Positions 45,211-54,024 of a DNA stretch of 64,000 nt are shown here, one piece after another (position 1 is the stretch's first letter; each line of letters begins with the position of its first letter). The position numbers were made by a program, and so were the translations under genes. The notes under the pieces are model-generated. The model had not been told where the DNA came from. It searched no databases and was given only the letters and a program-made list of their open reading frames with translations. Where the stretch lies: contig JABAQQ010000021.1 in assembly GCA_019187225.1 (NCBI GenBank), positions 5,600 to 69,599 on the forward strand. The letters run 5' to 3'. This DNA comes from Saprospiraceae bacterium. GTDB taxonomy: Bacteria; Bacteroidota; Bacteroidia; Chitinophagales; Saprospiraceae.

Positions 45211-46356
45211 ATGTCGGATACTTTTCTTGCACAAGACCCTTTATCTGGGGTAGATTGGAATGACCTGACTGAGACCCTTGAAGCGCAGAAATGTGTGCTT
45301 TTTCTGGGCAGTGGCGCTTATGAGGCACCCAAGGGGGAAAAAATAGAAGATGCGCTTTCTGATTGGCTCGATGCAAGCAATCCTGAACATCCTTTTATCC
45401 GATTGGTAAATACCGATGGTTTTTATCTGCTACGCAGAAACCGATTCAAGCGAAAAGTCATTGCCCAAATCAAGGAATTTTACAACCAACCTTTCCCGAA
45501 AACAGAAGAGCTTTTCGCCCAATTGGCCGAGATTCCTTTCTCAATGATCATAACGCTTACACCGGACAATCTCCTGACCCGGACTTTTCATAAGTCAGGC
45601 TTTGACTACCAAACTGATTTTTATTTCCGAAACCGCAAAGGACCGGATCAGTTTGAGCCCCCGACCAAAAACAAACCTTTAATTTATAATTTATTGGGTA
45701 ATATTGAAGAACCGGAGAGCATTGTGCTGACCCAAAGCGATTTTTTCGATTACCTGGAGTCTGTTTTCAAAGCCAACAGTATGCATGCGGATTTAAAAGA
45801 AGAGTTGCATAACGCTGAGCGCTATATTTTTCTCGGATTACCCTACGAAAAATGGTATTTTCAACTATTGTTGAGGATACTATCTATGCATTCCGATAAA
45901 TTAAAAGAAGTGGAACGCCTCGCCCTGAAAGAGTTTGAAAACCCACGCCTGCACGAATTATACACCGAAGAGTTTAAAATCGAGTTTTTCCCGGCGGATG
46001 TGCTCTCCTTTGTGCAGGAACTGAACAGCCGATGCCGGCAAGCGGGCCTGCTTAAAAAGGCGACATTGCCCGACCCTAAACTGACCAACTTACCAGACTT
46101 AGGATTTACTGATTTCCAAAAACTTGTGGCTGAAGCCCAGACAGAGGAAGCCATAAACTACCTGAAAGCCTTCCTGGATCGTCGGAAGCCGCGCAGCATA
46201 CGCCTGACCAACGACTTGGTGGTACTTCAAAACCGTTATAACCTTTTGCGGCAACGCGAAATACGGGGAACGATTTACCCACAAGACCTGAATATCGAGA
46301 ACAGTCAAATTACAGAACATTTGCTGGAACTTATCACCAAAGCCCAGAGCCTCTGA
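45211..46356 (+). CDS. SIR2-like protein with C-terminal effector-associated domain
   Basis: This 381-residue protein has no signal peptide. The SIR2_2-type domain spans about 20-275: the nucleotide-binding 'KCVLFLGSGAYEAP' (Gly33-Ser-Gly), 'FSMIITLTPDNLLTRTF' in the TTNxD position, 'PLIYNLLGNIEEPESIVLTQ' and 'RYIFLGLPYEKWYFQLLLR'. The catalytic His of the usual L-H-G is Leu162 here. The C-terminal helical segment (about 303-375: 'LVAEAQTEEAINYLKAF', 'DLVVLQNRYNLLRQREIRGT') resembles an effector-associated domain, which joins effectors to partner proteins by like-with-like contact. The nSTAND gene starts 5 nt downstream, so the two are one operon. The inferred role is NAD-binding effector or signalling arm of a defence-type system. 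Codon use and A+T content look slightly richer in A/T than in the neighbours. Confidence 0.85.
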   Translation: MSDTFLAQDPLSGVDWNDLTETLEAQKCVLFLGSGAYEAPKGEKIEDALSDWLDASNPEHPFIRLVNTDGFYLLRRNRFKRKVIAQIKEFYNQPFPKTEELFAQLAEIPFSMIITLTPDNLLTRTFHKSGFDYQTDFYFRNRKGPDQFEPPTKNKPLIYNLLGNIEEPESIVLTQSDFFDYLESVFKANSMHADLKEELHNAERYIFLGLPYEKWYFQLLLRILSMHSDKLKEVERLALKEFENPRLHELYTEEFKIEFFPADVLSFVQELNSRCRQAGLLKKATLPDPKLTNLPDLGFTDFQKLVAEAQTEEAINYLKAFLDRRKPRSIRLTNDLVVLQNRYNLLRQREIRGTIYPQDLNIENSQITEHLLELITKAQSL

Positions 46357-46361
46357 AAATC

Positions 46362-48557
46362 ATGAACGTACAACTTAACTCGCCTCCGCCGGAAAAGCGT
46401 TATCGTTATCCGGGCGCTGTTCCCTTTCATACGGGACAAAGCCATATTTTCTTCGGGCGGCAGCATATTACCAAAGAGTTGTACAAATTAATCCGAAGTG
46501 AACCGGTCGTAGTGCTATACGGGAAAAGCGGACTTGGTAAAAGCTCCTTGCTCAATGCCGGAATTGTACCTGCCTGCCGCGAAGATGGTATCCGGACTCC
46601 TTTGGTCATCCGGTTTGGCGCCTGGACGGAATCACAACAAGAAACCCCGCTCCACATCATCAAAACAGCGCTGTCGCATTCGTCTTATCCTGTGACCTTT
46701 CCACATTGGTGGCTACCAGACGATGACTCTCTGTGGAGCTACGCCAAATGGTGGCAGTTGAACGGTAATGGTAGTCTTCTGCTCATTTTTGACCAGTTCG
46801 AAGAAATTTTCAGTTATCCGGACCACCAAGTAACTGAATTTCAGCGGGAACTGGCTGAATTGTTGAACACGGGCATTCCACTTCGTTTCCGCAGGTATCT
46901 TGAAACTGTGCACGCCCCTGATCTTACTGAGAATGAAGAGGAAATATTGGAAAAACCTCTCAATATCCGGCTCCTGTTCGCTGTTCGCTCCGATCGCATG
47001 CATTTGCTCAACAGGCTCAATGACTACCTGCCTAATGTATTGCGCCATTGCTTCGAACTGAAGGCCCTGACCCGCAAGGATGCAGAAGATGCTATTAGAT
47101 TACCTGCTTCTGCTCAGGGAAGTTTTATCACTCCGCCTTTCGGATACACCCCTCTTGCCTTGCAAACGCTGCTTAACTTCCTGCAAGACAAAGACGACGG
47201 ACTCGTCGAAGGCATTCTGCTGCAAATGCTCTGCGAGCATTATGAGCGCCACCTGGTGGAGGGAAAACAAATTTTTCTTCTTGACCAGGTCTATATTGGA
47301 GATCCCAGCGAGGTCGTGCGCAACTATTATGAAGAAAAAATAAAGGAACTGCTCCCAATACAACAATACCCTGCCCGCCGCCTCATTGAAGATGGTCTTG
47401 TTTCAGAAAGCGAATCTATGCGCCTGAGTTTACACGAGACTTACATCATTCGCCACTTCGATGTGGAAAAGCATCTCCTCGAAACATTGGTAGACAAGCG
47501 CCTGCTGCGTTCGGAACCTTTTTTACGGGGTGGATATACTTATGAATTAAGCCACGACCGGCTTGTGCCGGTTGTTTTAGAAGCCCGTACGAAACGCCGC
47601 GAATCGGAAGTTGCCGAAGAAACCCGGCGCCTGAAATCGGAAGCGGAAAAAGCCAAGCGGCATAATTATTATATGGCGGCACTTTTCAGTATCGCTTTTC
47701 TATTTATGCTGGCTGCGTTATGGTTTACGAATTATGCATTCGAACAAAAAAAGATGGCGGATGATAAGAATAAAACATTGGTTCAAGTGGGTAAATTATT
47801 TGACAACTTATATTTTTATAAAGATCAGGTCGCTCTTATCTATGGAAAAAACATGAAAAGGGATGGAAATGCATATTATTTTATCAATAACAATGGCGAC
47901 CAAATTACCTGGCTGCAGGAATGGGATAGGGCAGAACAGTTCGATATGTCGGGCTTTGCCAAAGTGAGAAAAGATGGGCGTGATTACCTGCTTCATATTA
48001 CAGGAAGAGAATACCCTGTAACTTATACTTTAGATACTATCAACCCTGGAATTTCCGCTGTAGATCTTCGTGGCACCCGGTTAGACAGTTTTCCTGTTAC
48101 AATCCTGAAACATCCTCAATTAAAAGTGCTTATCCTGAACGGAACGCCTGACAATAACAATAATTTAAAATCTTTACCTCCGGAAATCTCCCGACTTGAC
48201 AACCTCCAATTTCTATATCTTCGATATTGCCAGCTAGCTGCACTGCCTGAACAAATTGGTGATTTGAAAGAATTACAATATCTCGACCTTTCCAACAACA
48301 ACTTGACTTATCTTCCCAGGAGGATAGAGGAATTAAAGGGACAGAAAACATATTGGTCATTTAAGAATCCCATCAATCCCTATGAGATCGGAGCCTTGCT
48401 TGAACTCGACCTTTCCTATAACGAACTGAATACATTGCCATTACAACTTGGGGCATTGCAAAACCTTCAAAAACTGAATTTATCCGGTAATCCATTCCCC
48501 TATTTCGAGATATATGCCATAAACGAGCAATTGCAGGGCTGTGTGATCATAAAATAG
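46362..48557 (+). CDS. Membrane-anchored nSTAND NTPase with leucine-rich repeats
   Basis: This is a 731-residue protein. The N-terminal novel-STAND NTPase (about 18-400) has 'SHIFFGRQHITKELY', Walker A 'VLYGKSGLGKSSLLNAG' (54-61), Walker B 'LLLIFDQFEEIF' (139-150), 'LLFAVRSDRMHLLNRL' as sensor region, and a winged-helix end 'TYELSHDRLVPVVLEAR'. A charged coiled coil (about 405-433) leads to one transmembrane helix (about 437-457, 'MAALFSIAFLFMLAALWF'). The C-terminal part (about 480-731) ends in four or five LRRs ('LQFLYLRYCQLAALPEQIGD', 'LQYLDLSNNNLTYLPRRIEE'). Basic residues on the NTPase side put the LRRs outside the cytoplasm if the helix is real. STAND proteins are NLR-like switches that oligomerise on ligand binding. 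With the SIR2 gene it forms a two-gene unit. Confidence 0.88.
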   Translation: MNVQLNSPPPEKRYRYPGAVPFHTGQSHIFFGRQHITKELYKLIRSEPVVVLYGKSGLGKSSLLNAGIVPACREDGIRTPLVIRFGAWTESQQETPLHIIKTALSHSSYPVTFPHWWLPDDDSLWSYAKWWQLNGNGSLLLIFDQFEEIFSYPDHQVTEFQRELAELLNTGIPLRFRRYLETVHAPDLTENEEEILEKPLNIRLLFAVRSDRMHLLNRLNDYLPNVLRHCFELKALTRKDAEDAIRLPASAQGSFITPPFGYTPLALQTLLNFLQDKDDGLVEGILLQMLCEHYERHLVEGKQIFLLDQVYIGDPSEVVRNYYEEKIKELLPIQQYPARRLIEDGLVSESESMRLSLHETYIIRHFDVEKHLLETLVDKRLLRSEPFLRGGYTYELSHDRLVPVVLEARTKRRESEVAEETRRLKSEAEKAKRHNYYMAALFSIAFLFMLAALWFTNYAFEQKKMADDKNKTLVQVGKLFDNLYFYKDQVALIYGKNMKRDGNAYYFINNNGDQITWLQEWDRAEQFDMSGFAKVRKDGRDYLLHITGREYPVTYTLDTINPGISAVDLRGTRLDSFPVTILKHPQLKVLILNGTPDNNNNLKSLPPEISRLDNLQFLYLRYCQLAALPEQIGDLKELQYLDLSNNNLTYLPRRIEELKGQKTYWSFKNPINPYEIGALLELDLSYNELNTLPLQLGALQNLQKLNLSGNPFPYFEIYAINEQLQGCVIIK

Positions 48558-48584
48558 GATCGGATTGAGCTTCAACAAAAATCA

Positions 48585-48615
48585 GTGGTGGCACGACTCG
48601 CAGTCGCACCACCAC
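48585..48615. terminator. Hairpin between convergent genes
   Basis: GTGGTGGCACGACT and AGTCGCACCACCAC pair over 14 bp with two mismatches around a CGC loop. It lies 27 nt after the nSTAND stop and 9 nt from the convergent T9SS gene. There is no T-run, so factor-independent termination is only possible. Confidence 0.5.
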
Positions 48616-48624
48616 ATGTCCAAT

Positions 48625-49986
48625 CTACTGTTTCACTATCTTCCCACTATAAAAATCTCCCCCTTGCTGGGCCGTCACCGAATAAATCCCGGCGGGTAAG
48701 GCAGACATATCGAGGTGGGTCTGACCCTGCTGGACGCGGCGCGACTGCACCAGCTGCCCGGCTGCGTCGAATACTCTGATATCGGCCTCGGCCTCGAAAG
48801 TGAGTTGCACCAGACCGGTGGTAGGATTGGGCCATGCAACAAGTGTCTGCGCCGGACCCGGGGTCGGATCTAAGGATGACACGCCGTTGTAGTAATAGTA
48901 TTTTTTGCTGTCTAAAATCCAGTCGAAAAGGTCGTGATCCCAGTTGAAAACCATTTCCATGGCCAGGTTTTCATCTTCCACATAAGCATAGGTGGTCAGT
49001 TCGATTTCGTCCCAGGCATTGGGGGCAATATTGGTGATTTTCTTGCTCGCTATACGCTGCTCGGCGTCGAACTCGTATTCAATCCTTTTGGTCATCCGGA
49101 AGTTGTCCAGTGCGACATCCCACACAAAATTCATTTCCAACCGGAGTGCTCCGAAAAGCGTGTAGGCGTAATTGGTACGGCTTTGCTTGATGAAATCAAT
49201 GCCGTCGGAAGCCGATACCGTTACCTCGATGGAGCGGTGATCAACGTAACTGATCTCCGTTTTGCTGCTCGGAAAAACGTCGTCGCCAAGAATGGCAAAC
49301 TCCTCGATGAGGTGGTTGTCGCCGTTGTCGTCGTAGGAGTATATTTCCTTGAAAATCAGCGGATCACCGAAGTAATCCAGCGAAGAAACGCTTTCGGTCA
49401 GGCGGTCCTGATTGTCGAAGGTATTGCGGGTGATCAGAATGATGTGCCAGTCCATGATGGTCGAATCCCACAGGTAAGTGGCAAAAGAATCCACCAGATC
49501 CTGCGAATCGCCGTGCGGGAAGACGAGGAGTCGCGAATCGGGGATAAAGGTTTGGCTCACCGGATCGAAGGCTTCGGCATTTATTTCCACGAGGCGTTCC
49601 TGGTCGTCGGCGATGAGCGTGGTGCGGCTGATCGTCAGCCAGGCGTTGTTTTCCCAATTGTAGTCATACTCGACTTTTGTGCCGGTTTGCGGATACTGAA
49701 AAGTGGTGCGGAACAGCGGTGTACTATCGCCGGGGCCATTCAGGTTGTAGCCATAGAACGTTTTTGTGGAGTCTAATTGGAGTGCATTGCGCGAGACGAC
49801 GCCGTTCGCTGCCGGAGCGGCAGCCTTTGTGGGCATATCGAAACCGGCGCGGTGCATGGCATTCACCAGGGAGTAGGTCCAGTTTTCAGCATAGGGCCGG
49901 ACGGATGGGGAAAGCCTTTTTTGCGCTGCAACAAAATAGGCCGTAAAGACCAAAAGGAACGTCAGGAGGAGTGTGTTGTTTTTCAT
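48625..49986 (-). CDS. T9SS-sorted secreted protein of unknown function
   Basis: This 453-residue protein has a signal peptide (MKNNTLLLTFLLVFTAYFVA-AQ). The middle (about 60-360) is made of beta-strand repeats with Tyr/Asp/Asn turns ('NNAWLTISRTTLIADDQERL', 'DNQDRLTESVSSLDYFGDPL', 'YEFDAEQRIASKKITNIAPN'), like YD-type surface repeats. The last 75 residues are a T9SS type A sorting domain ('AWPNPTTGLVQLTFEAEADI', 'DMSALPAGIYSVTAQQGG'). It should be secreted and surface-linked. An ECF sigma gene lies upstream on the same strand with a 130-nt gap and may control it. The function is unknown. Confidence 0.85.
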   Translation of the reverse strand: MKNNTLLLTFLLVFTAYFVAAQKRLSPSVRPYAENWTYSLVNAMHRAGFDMPTKAAAPAANGVVSRNALQLDSTKTFYGYNLNGPGDSTPLFRTTFQYPQTGTKVEYDYNWENNAWLTISRTTLIADDQERLVEINAEAFDPVSQTFIPDSRLLVFPHGDSQDLVDSFATYLWDSTIMDWHIILITRNTFDNQDRLTESVSSLDYFGDPLIFKEIYSYDDNGDNHLIEEFAILGDDVFPSSKTEISYVDHRSIEVTVSASDGIDFIKQSRTNYAYTLFGALRLEMNFVWDVALDNFRMTKRIEYEFDAEQRIASKKITNIAPNAWDEIELTTYAYVEDENLAMEMVFNWDHDLFDWILDSKKYYYYNGVSSLDPTPGPAQTLVAWPNPTTGLVQLTFEAEADIRVFDAAGQLVQSRRVQQGQTHLDMSALPAGIYSVTAQQGGDFYSGKIVKQ

Positions 49987-50116
49987 AACTTGTTGAAGAA
50001 GAATTGTTCAAAAAATGATGGCACAAAGGTGTCGGAGGGGCGTATTCAGGTCAAATCCGGGGTTACCGAAACCCCGTTTTTGCCGGATGAATTGCCGCAA
50101 GCGGGCGCCGAATTTG

Positions 50117-50716
50117 TCAGGAGTAATATTCAGCCGGTATCCCTTCTGTTGTCAGCACGCTGCGCAGGCGCTGGCGTGCGCGGGAGAGGCGGCTTTTGAT
50201 GTTGGAAGTGGTCCAGCCGGTAAGTTGACCGATCTCTTCGATGCTTTGTTCGCGGAAGTAGAACAGATCCAATGCCGTGGCATCCTGCGGACTGAGTTGC
50301 CGAAGCGCCTGGCGGAGCAATTGACTGGCTTCTTCCTGCTCGAGCTGCGAACCGCCGTCGGCGGCGTTATCCCAATGGTGGGACGGGGCATTTTCCAGCG
50401 AATCCCAGACGGCGTAACGCCTTACCCGAAGCCGGTTGATGGCGATGGAAACCGCTATTTTGCTGATCCAGGTGCTGAACTTGCTCTCGCCCCGGAAGCC
50501 GGAAAGGGAACGGAATGCGCGCACAAAGGTGTCTTGTATCACTTCCTTCACCGCTTCCGGGTCGCTGAGGTAGCGCTGGAGCACGAAGCGCAGCAACCGC
50601 TCGTGGCGATGTACCAGCACAGTATACGCCTGTTGCTGTCCCGACATAATCAGGCTGATGAGTTGTTCATCGGTCAGTTGACGGTATGCGACTGCGTTTT
50701 GGACCAGTGTTTTCAT
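50117..50716 (-). CDS. ECF-type sigma-70 factor
   Basis: This 199-residue protein has region 2 at about 20-90 ('GQQQAYTVLVHRHERLLRFV', 'EAVKEVIQDTFVRAFRSLSG', 'STWISKIAVSIAINRLR') and region 4 at about 135-190 ('LRQLSPQDATALDLFYFREQ', 'SIEEIGQLTGWTTSNIKSRL', 'SRARQRLR'). It is a canonical ECF group sigma. No anti-sigma gene follows; the next gene downstream encodes a T9SS protein. Its promoter (50744-50818) carries CATTC direct repeats, and its start context is GATAAGCT-ATG-AAAAC, so it is probably switched on by a LytTR-like activator, which would build a cascade. Confidence 0.92.
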   Translation of the reverse strand: MKTLVQNAVAYRQLTDEQLISLIMSGQQQAYTVLVHRHERLLRFVLQRYLSDPEAVKEVIQDTFVRAFRSLSGFRGESKFSTWISKIAVSIAINRLRVRRYAVWDSLENAPSHHWDNAADGGSQLEQEEASQLLRQALRQLSPQDATALDLFYFREQSIEEIGQLTGWTTSNIKSRLSRARQRLRSVLTTEGIPAEYYS

Positions 50717-50743
50717 AGCTTATCCTTTTTGTTTTTGATGTTG

Positions 50744-50818
50744 CAAATGTGCCGTCTCTGTCTGCCGCGCTCCAAAACTCAGTTGCCGAATGGCGGAAAG
50801 CGGGGGATGAATGGCGGA
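50744..50818 (-). promoter_or_regulatory. Composite promoter A: CATTC direct repeats + TTTG + CACATTTG
   Basis: On the minus strand it has CCGCCATTCATC and CCGCCATTCGGCAACT, with repeat starts 21 bp apart (nine identical bases, CCGCCATTC), then TTTTG ending at 50773, a 21-nt spacer and CACATTTG (50751-50744). The sigma ATG is 28 nt further on. The element also lies in the 5' region of the divergent LytS-type kinase, about 195 nt from its start. Confidence 0.7.
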
Positions 50819-51012
50819 CGGAACGAGACATTGGCAAAAGCGTTGTTAAAACTTCGTTTTTGATGCTGCAAAGTTCAGCGCCCTCCCTTCGCCCGGCGTT
50901 ACGATTTGATGGTAAAGAGTTGCGAATTAATGGTTCATAAAAAAGCGAACATGAATTTGGCGTTGAAATCGCGCCAACTTGCGTCCACCCTGTTACATTC
51001 GCTGCGACTTTT

Positions 51013-54000
51013 ATGAACGACATGTCTTGGATACGCTTCCTGCTCGTTTGCCTGTTTTCCGGTTCAAGTGTTTTCGCGGCAAAAAGTCAATCGAACTTTA
51101 TTTCGCTCGGCCACCTGACCACCGAACAGGGTTTGTCGCAGGACTTTGTGGGCGCCATCACGCGGGACCGGGAGGGTTTTATGTGGTTTGGCACCAACGA
51201 CGGCCTCACCCGCTACGACGGCCGCCAATGTGTCGTGTTCCGCCACCACGCCAACGACACCACCACGATCCCCGACAACCGCATTACCGGCCTCACCACC
51301 GATGCAAGCGGCCGGCTCTGGATATCTACGGCCAAAGGCGCCTGCTATTATGAACCGGAAACACGGCGTTTTCACCGCCTGCATGTGGCGTCGTCTGCGA
51401 ACCCGCAACAGGCAATGGAAACCTATTTCAGCAATTTTTCTTTCGATAAAGACGGCAATGGATGGGCCATTGCCGACACCCTGCTGATGCGCTTAGACGG
51501 CAAGACATTCCGGACAGATTTTTTCAAAATTCCCTGTAAAATGAAGTCGGAATGCCAGGTATTTGCCGACTCTAAGGGCCGGGTATGGGTCACCGTTGCA
51601 GGATGGCATTTACTTCGCTTCGATGTGGCCGCGCAGCTGTTTACTTATATGAGAGGTGCTGACAAGCCCGACGGCCCCCGCACGTGGCCGATCTGGATAC
51701 AGGAAGACAGCAAGGGTACCATCTGGAATGCCGACTGGGACCAGGCGTATTTCACGTTTGATGAAACGAAACAACAATTTGTCAACCTGCCCGACTCGGC
51801 GGGTATTGCCACCGTTTTTATCCTGGAAGAGCGCCCCGGCGCGCCGCCCTTGTTGTGGGCGGGCGGCGGCAATCACGGCCTCTGGCGTTTGGACTGCGCT
51901 GACATGCAGCGTTTGGAATTCCCTCCGAAAGCGCGCGACCGCTACAGCCACAACAATACCCGCGCCTATGCCCTCTACCGCGATCCGCAAACGGGCATCA
52001 TCTGGATCGGCACCGAACTGGGCGTGGAATATTACGACCCCAACGGCGTCAAATTCGGGCGCGTACTTTTGCCGGAAAAACCCGATCAAAACCAGTTTTA
52101 CAGCGTTTCCGGCCTGATGCCCGACCCGGTCGCCGCCGATCGCTATTGGGTGAGCGTGTGGGCGGTCGGCTTGTTCGAATGGCAGCGCAACAGCAACACT
52201 TTCAGGTTATACGATTATGACAACAAAGGGATTTATTCCAATGAGATCTTCGATATGACCCGCGACGCGCAGGGTAATCTGTGGTACGCTACCTTTCAGG
52301 GGGTCGAACGTTTCGACCCCAGAACCCGCCAACGGCGACACTTTATGCAACCTGCACCCTGGAACACCGGTTTGGACAAGGTATTGTGCCTTGAAGCAGG
52401 GCCCGACGGGCGCATTTGGAGCGGCAACAACCGCGGCGGATTGGTCGAAACGAACGCCGTGACCGGAAAAAGCCGTATCATCCGCTTGTATCAGCACGAT
52501 GGCAGCACATTTTCGCAATATACCTTGTGGGACATTAAACTGGATCGCAAAGGCCGCGTCCTGGTGAGTTCGCCCAATGGGCTGCTGCGCTACGACCCCG
52601 CTTTGGGTAAAAACGACCATATCCTGTACCGTACCCCAGCCTTGTACGTGGCAGATGCCGTCAGCGGCCCCGACCACCGGCTTTACGTCGGCACCGCCGA
52701 AGGTGTTTTTGTGCTGGACGAGCGCGATTCGTTGTTGTTCGTGCTGACGACCGAAACAGGCTTGCGCAATCAGAATATCCGAAAAATGGACCTCGATGCA
52801 CAGGGCAATATCTGGATCGCCACCGCCAATGGCTTACACCGCTACAACCCTCAGACAGGGCAAACAGATTATTTTTCAAAAGCGGACGGGCTGTTCGTGA
52901 CCGATCTTATTCAGGGATTCCGCGTATTGCCCAACGGCGAATTGTTCGTGAGCGGCGAGTATTCTTTCAACATCGCTTCGCCCCAACAATTGTCCGGCAA
53001 TATCCACCCGCCACGCCTGGCACTCAACAACATACTGATCCCTGACCGAAAAGAACCGTGGAGACCCGGCCAAACACTGACTTTATCACCCGGTGAAGCG
53101 GTGGTGACGTTCGACATCGCAGCGATCCATTTTACCCAACCCGACAAGACCATTATTTCCTATCGTCTGGAGGGTTTCAACGAACATTGGACGGAGACCG
53201 GGCAAAATACCATCACTTACACCAACCTCGACGGAGGGGATTATACGTTGTTGGTGCGCGCCCGCAACGGCGACGGGATCTGGAGCGAAGAAACGCTGGA
53301 AATTCCTTTTCGCGTCGTCCCGCCCTTTTACAAAACATGGTGGTTTCGCAGCCTGATGGTGTTGCTTCTGGCAGCCATCATTGCGGGTGTTTCCCTGTAT
53401 CGCCGGCAGGTGCGCCAACGTTTGGATGCGATGAAAGCGCGGTCGGAGGAATTGGAAAAGCAGAAATTGCTCAATGAGATCGCCTTGCTCAAAACGCAGG
53501 TCAACCCGCATTTTTTGTTCAACAGCCTGAGCATCCTGTCGTCGCTCGTGCATACCAACGCCGACCTGTCGGAACAATTCATTGACCAACTGTCGCGCTC
53601 ATATCGCTACATCCTGGAGCAAAAAGACCAGTCGCTCGTGACCCTGCGCACCGAACTGGAATTTATCCGCTCCTACGCTTTTTTGCTGAAAATTCGTTTT
53701 GAGAACAAATTCGACCTGCGCATCAGACTCGACGATGCATTGCTCGACCGCTATAAAATAGCGCCGCTTACCCTCCAGTTGTTGGTTGAAAATGCCGTGA
53801 AACACAACCGGATGTCGGCGAAAGAACCGCTGGTGGTGGAGGTGCTGACAGAAGATGAAACCCTCGTCGTCAAAAACGCGCTGCAATTGCGCCCCACTCC
53901 GGAAGCATCCACCGGTACCGGTCTGAAAAACATCACCAGCCGCTACGCCCTGCTCACCGGCCGACCGGTACAGGCGGGCAAGACGGACGACGGGTATTAT

Positions 54001-54024
54001 TTGGTGAAAGTGCCGTTGTTGTGA
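51013..54024 (+). CDS. Reg_prop/Y_Y_Y sensor histidine kinase of the LytS class
   Basis: This 1,003-residue protein has a signal sequence (about 1-24), then a two-domain extracytoplasmic beta-propeller of Reg_prop repeats ('GLSQDFVGAITRDREGFMWF', 'NRITGLTTDASGRLWIST', 'NIRKMDLDAQGNIWIATANG'). A Y_Y_Y domain (about 690-765: 'YRLEGFNEHWTETGQNT', 'LDGGDYTLLVRARNGDG'), one transmembrane helix (about 776-797) and a coiled coil follow. The kinase part is of the His_kinase/LytS type, with His833 in 'KTQVNPHFLFNSLSIL', N box 'LLVENAVKHN' and 'GTGLKNITSRY'. There is no receiver or DNA-binding domain, unlike hybrid SusR-type sensors, so it needs a separate LytTR partner. None is adjacent; the nearest is at 55234. 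A start at codon 4 is equally possible. Confidence 0.92.
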   Translation: MNDMSWIRFLLVCLFSGSSVFAAKSQSNFISLGHLTTEQGLSQDFVGAITRDREGFMWFGTNDGLTRYDGRQCVVFRHHANDTTTIPDNRITGLTTDASGRLWISTAKGACYYEPETRRFHRLHVASSANPQQAMETYFSNFSFDKDGNGWAIADTLLMRLDGKTFRTDFFKIPCKMKSECQVFADSKGRVWVTVAGWHLLRFDVAAQLFTYMRGADKPDGPRTWPIWIQEDSKGTIWNADWDQAYFTFDETKQQFVNLPDSAGIATVFILEERPGAPPLLWAGGGNHGLWRLDCADMQRLEFPPKARDRYSHNNTRAYALYRDPQTGIIWIGTELGVEYYDPNGVKFGRVLLPEKPDQNQFYSVSGLMPDPVAADRYWVSVWAVGLFEWQRNSNTFRLYDYDNKGIYSNEIFDMTRDAQGNLWYATFQGVERFDPRTRQRRHFMQPAPWNTGLDKVLCLEAGPDGRIWSGNNRGGLVETNAVTGKSRIIRLYQHDGSTFSQYTLWDIKLDRKGRVLVSSPNGLLRYDPALGKNDHILYRTPALYVADAVSGPDHRLYVGTAEGVFVLDERDSLLFVLTTETGLRNQNIRKMDLDAQGNIWIATANGLHRYNPQTGQTDYFSKADGLFVTDLIQGFRVLPNGELFVSGEYSFNIASPQQLSGNIHPPRLALNNILIPDRKEPWRPGQTLTLSPGEAVVTFDIAAIHFTQPDKTIISYRLEGFNEHWTETGQNTITYTNLDGGDYTLLVRARNGDGIWSEETLEIPFRVVPPFYKTWWFRSLMVLLLAAIIAGVSLYRRQVRQRLDAMKARSEELEKQKLLNEIALLKTQVNPHFLFNSLSILSSLVHTNADLSEQFIDQLSRSYRYILEQKDQSLVTLRTELEFIRSYAFLLKIRFENKFDLRIRLDDALLDRYKIAPLTLQLLVENAVKHNRMSAKEPLVVEVLTEDETLVVKNALQLRPTPEASTGTGLKNITSRYALLTGRPVQAGKTDDGYYLVKVPLL

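Noticed and set aside
50717-51012. Insertion-sequence remnant because the same 45 nt occur at three loci
   Set aside because: Each copy sits in the same position relative to -33/-7 boxes and shares only the direct repeats and box spacing, which fits a regulatory site; no terminal repeats or target duplications were seen.
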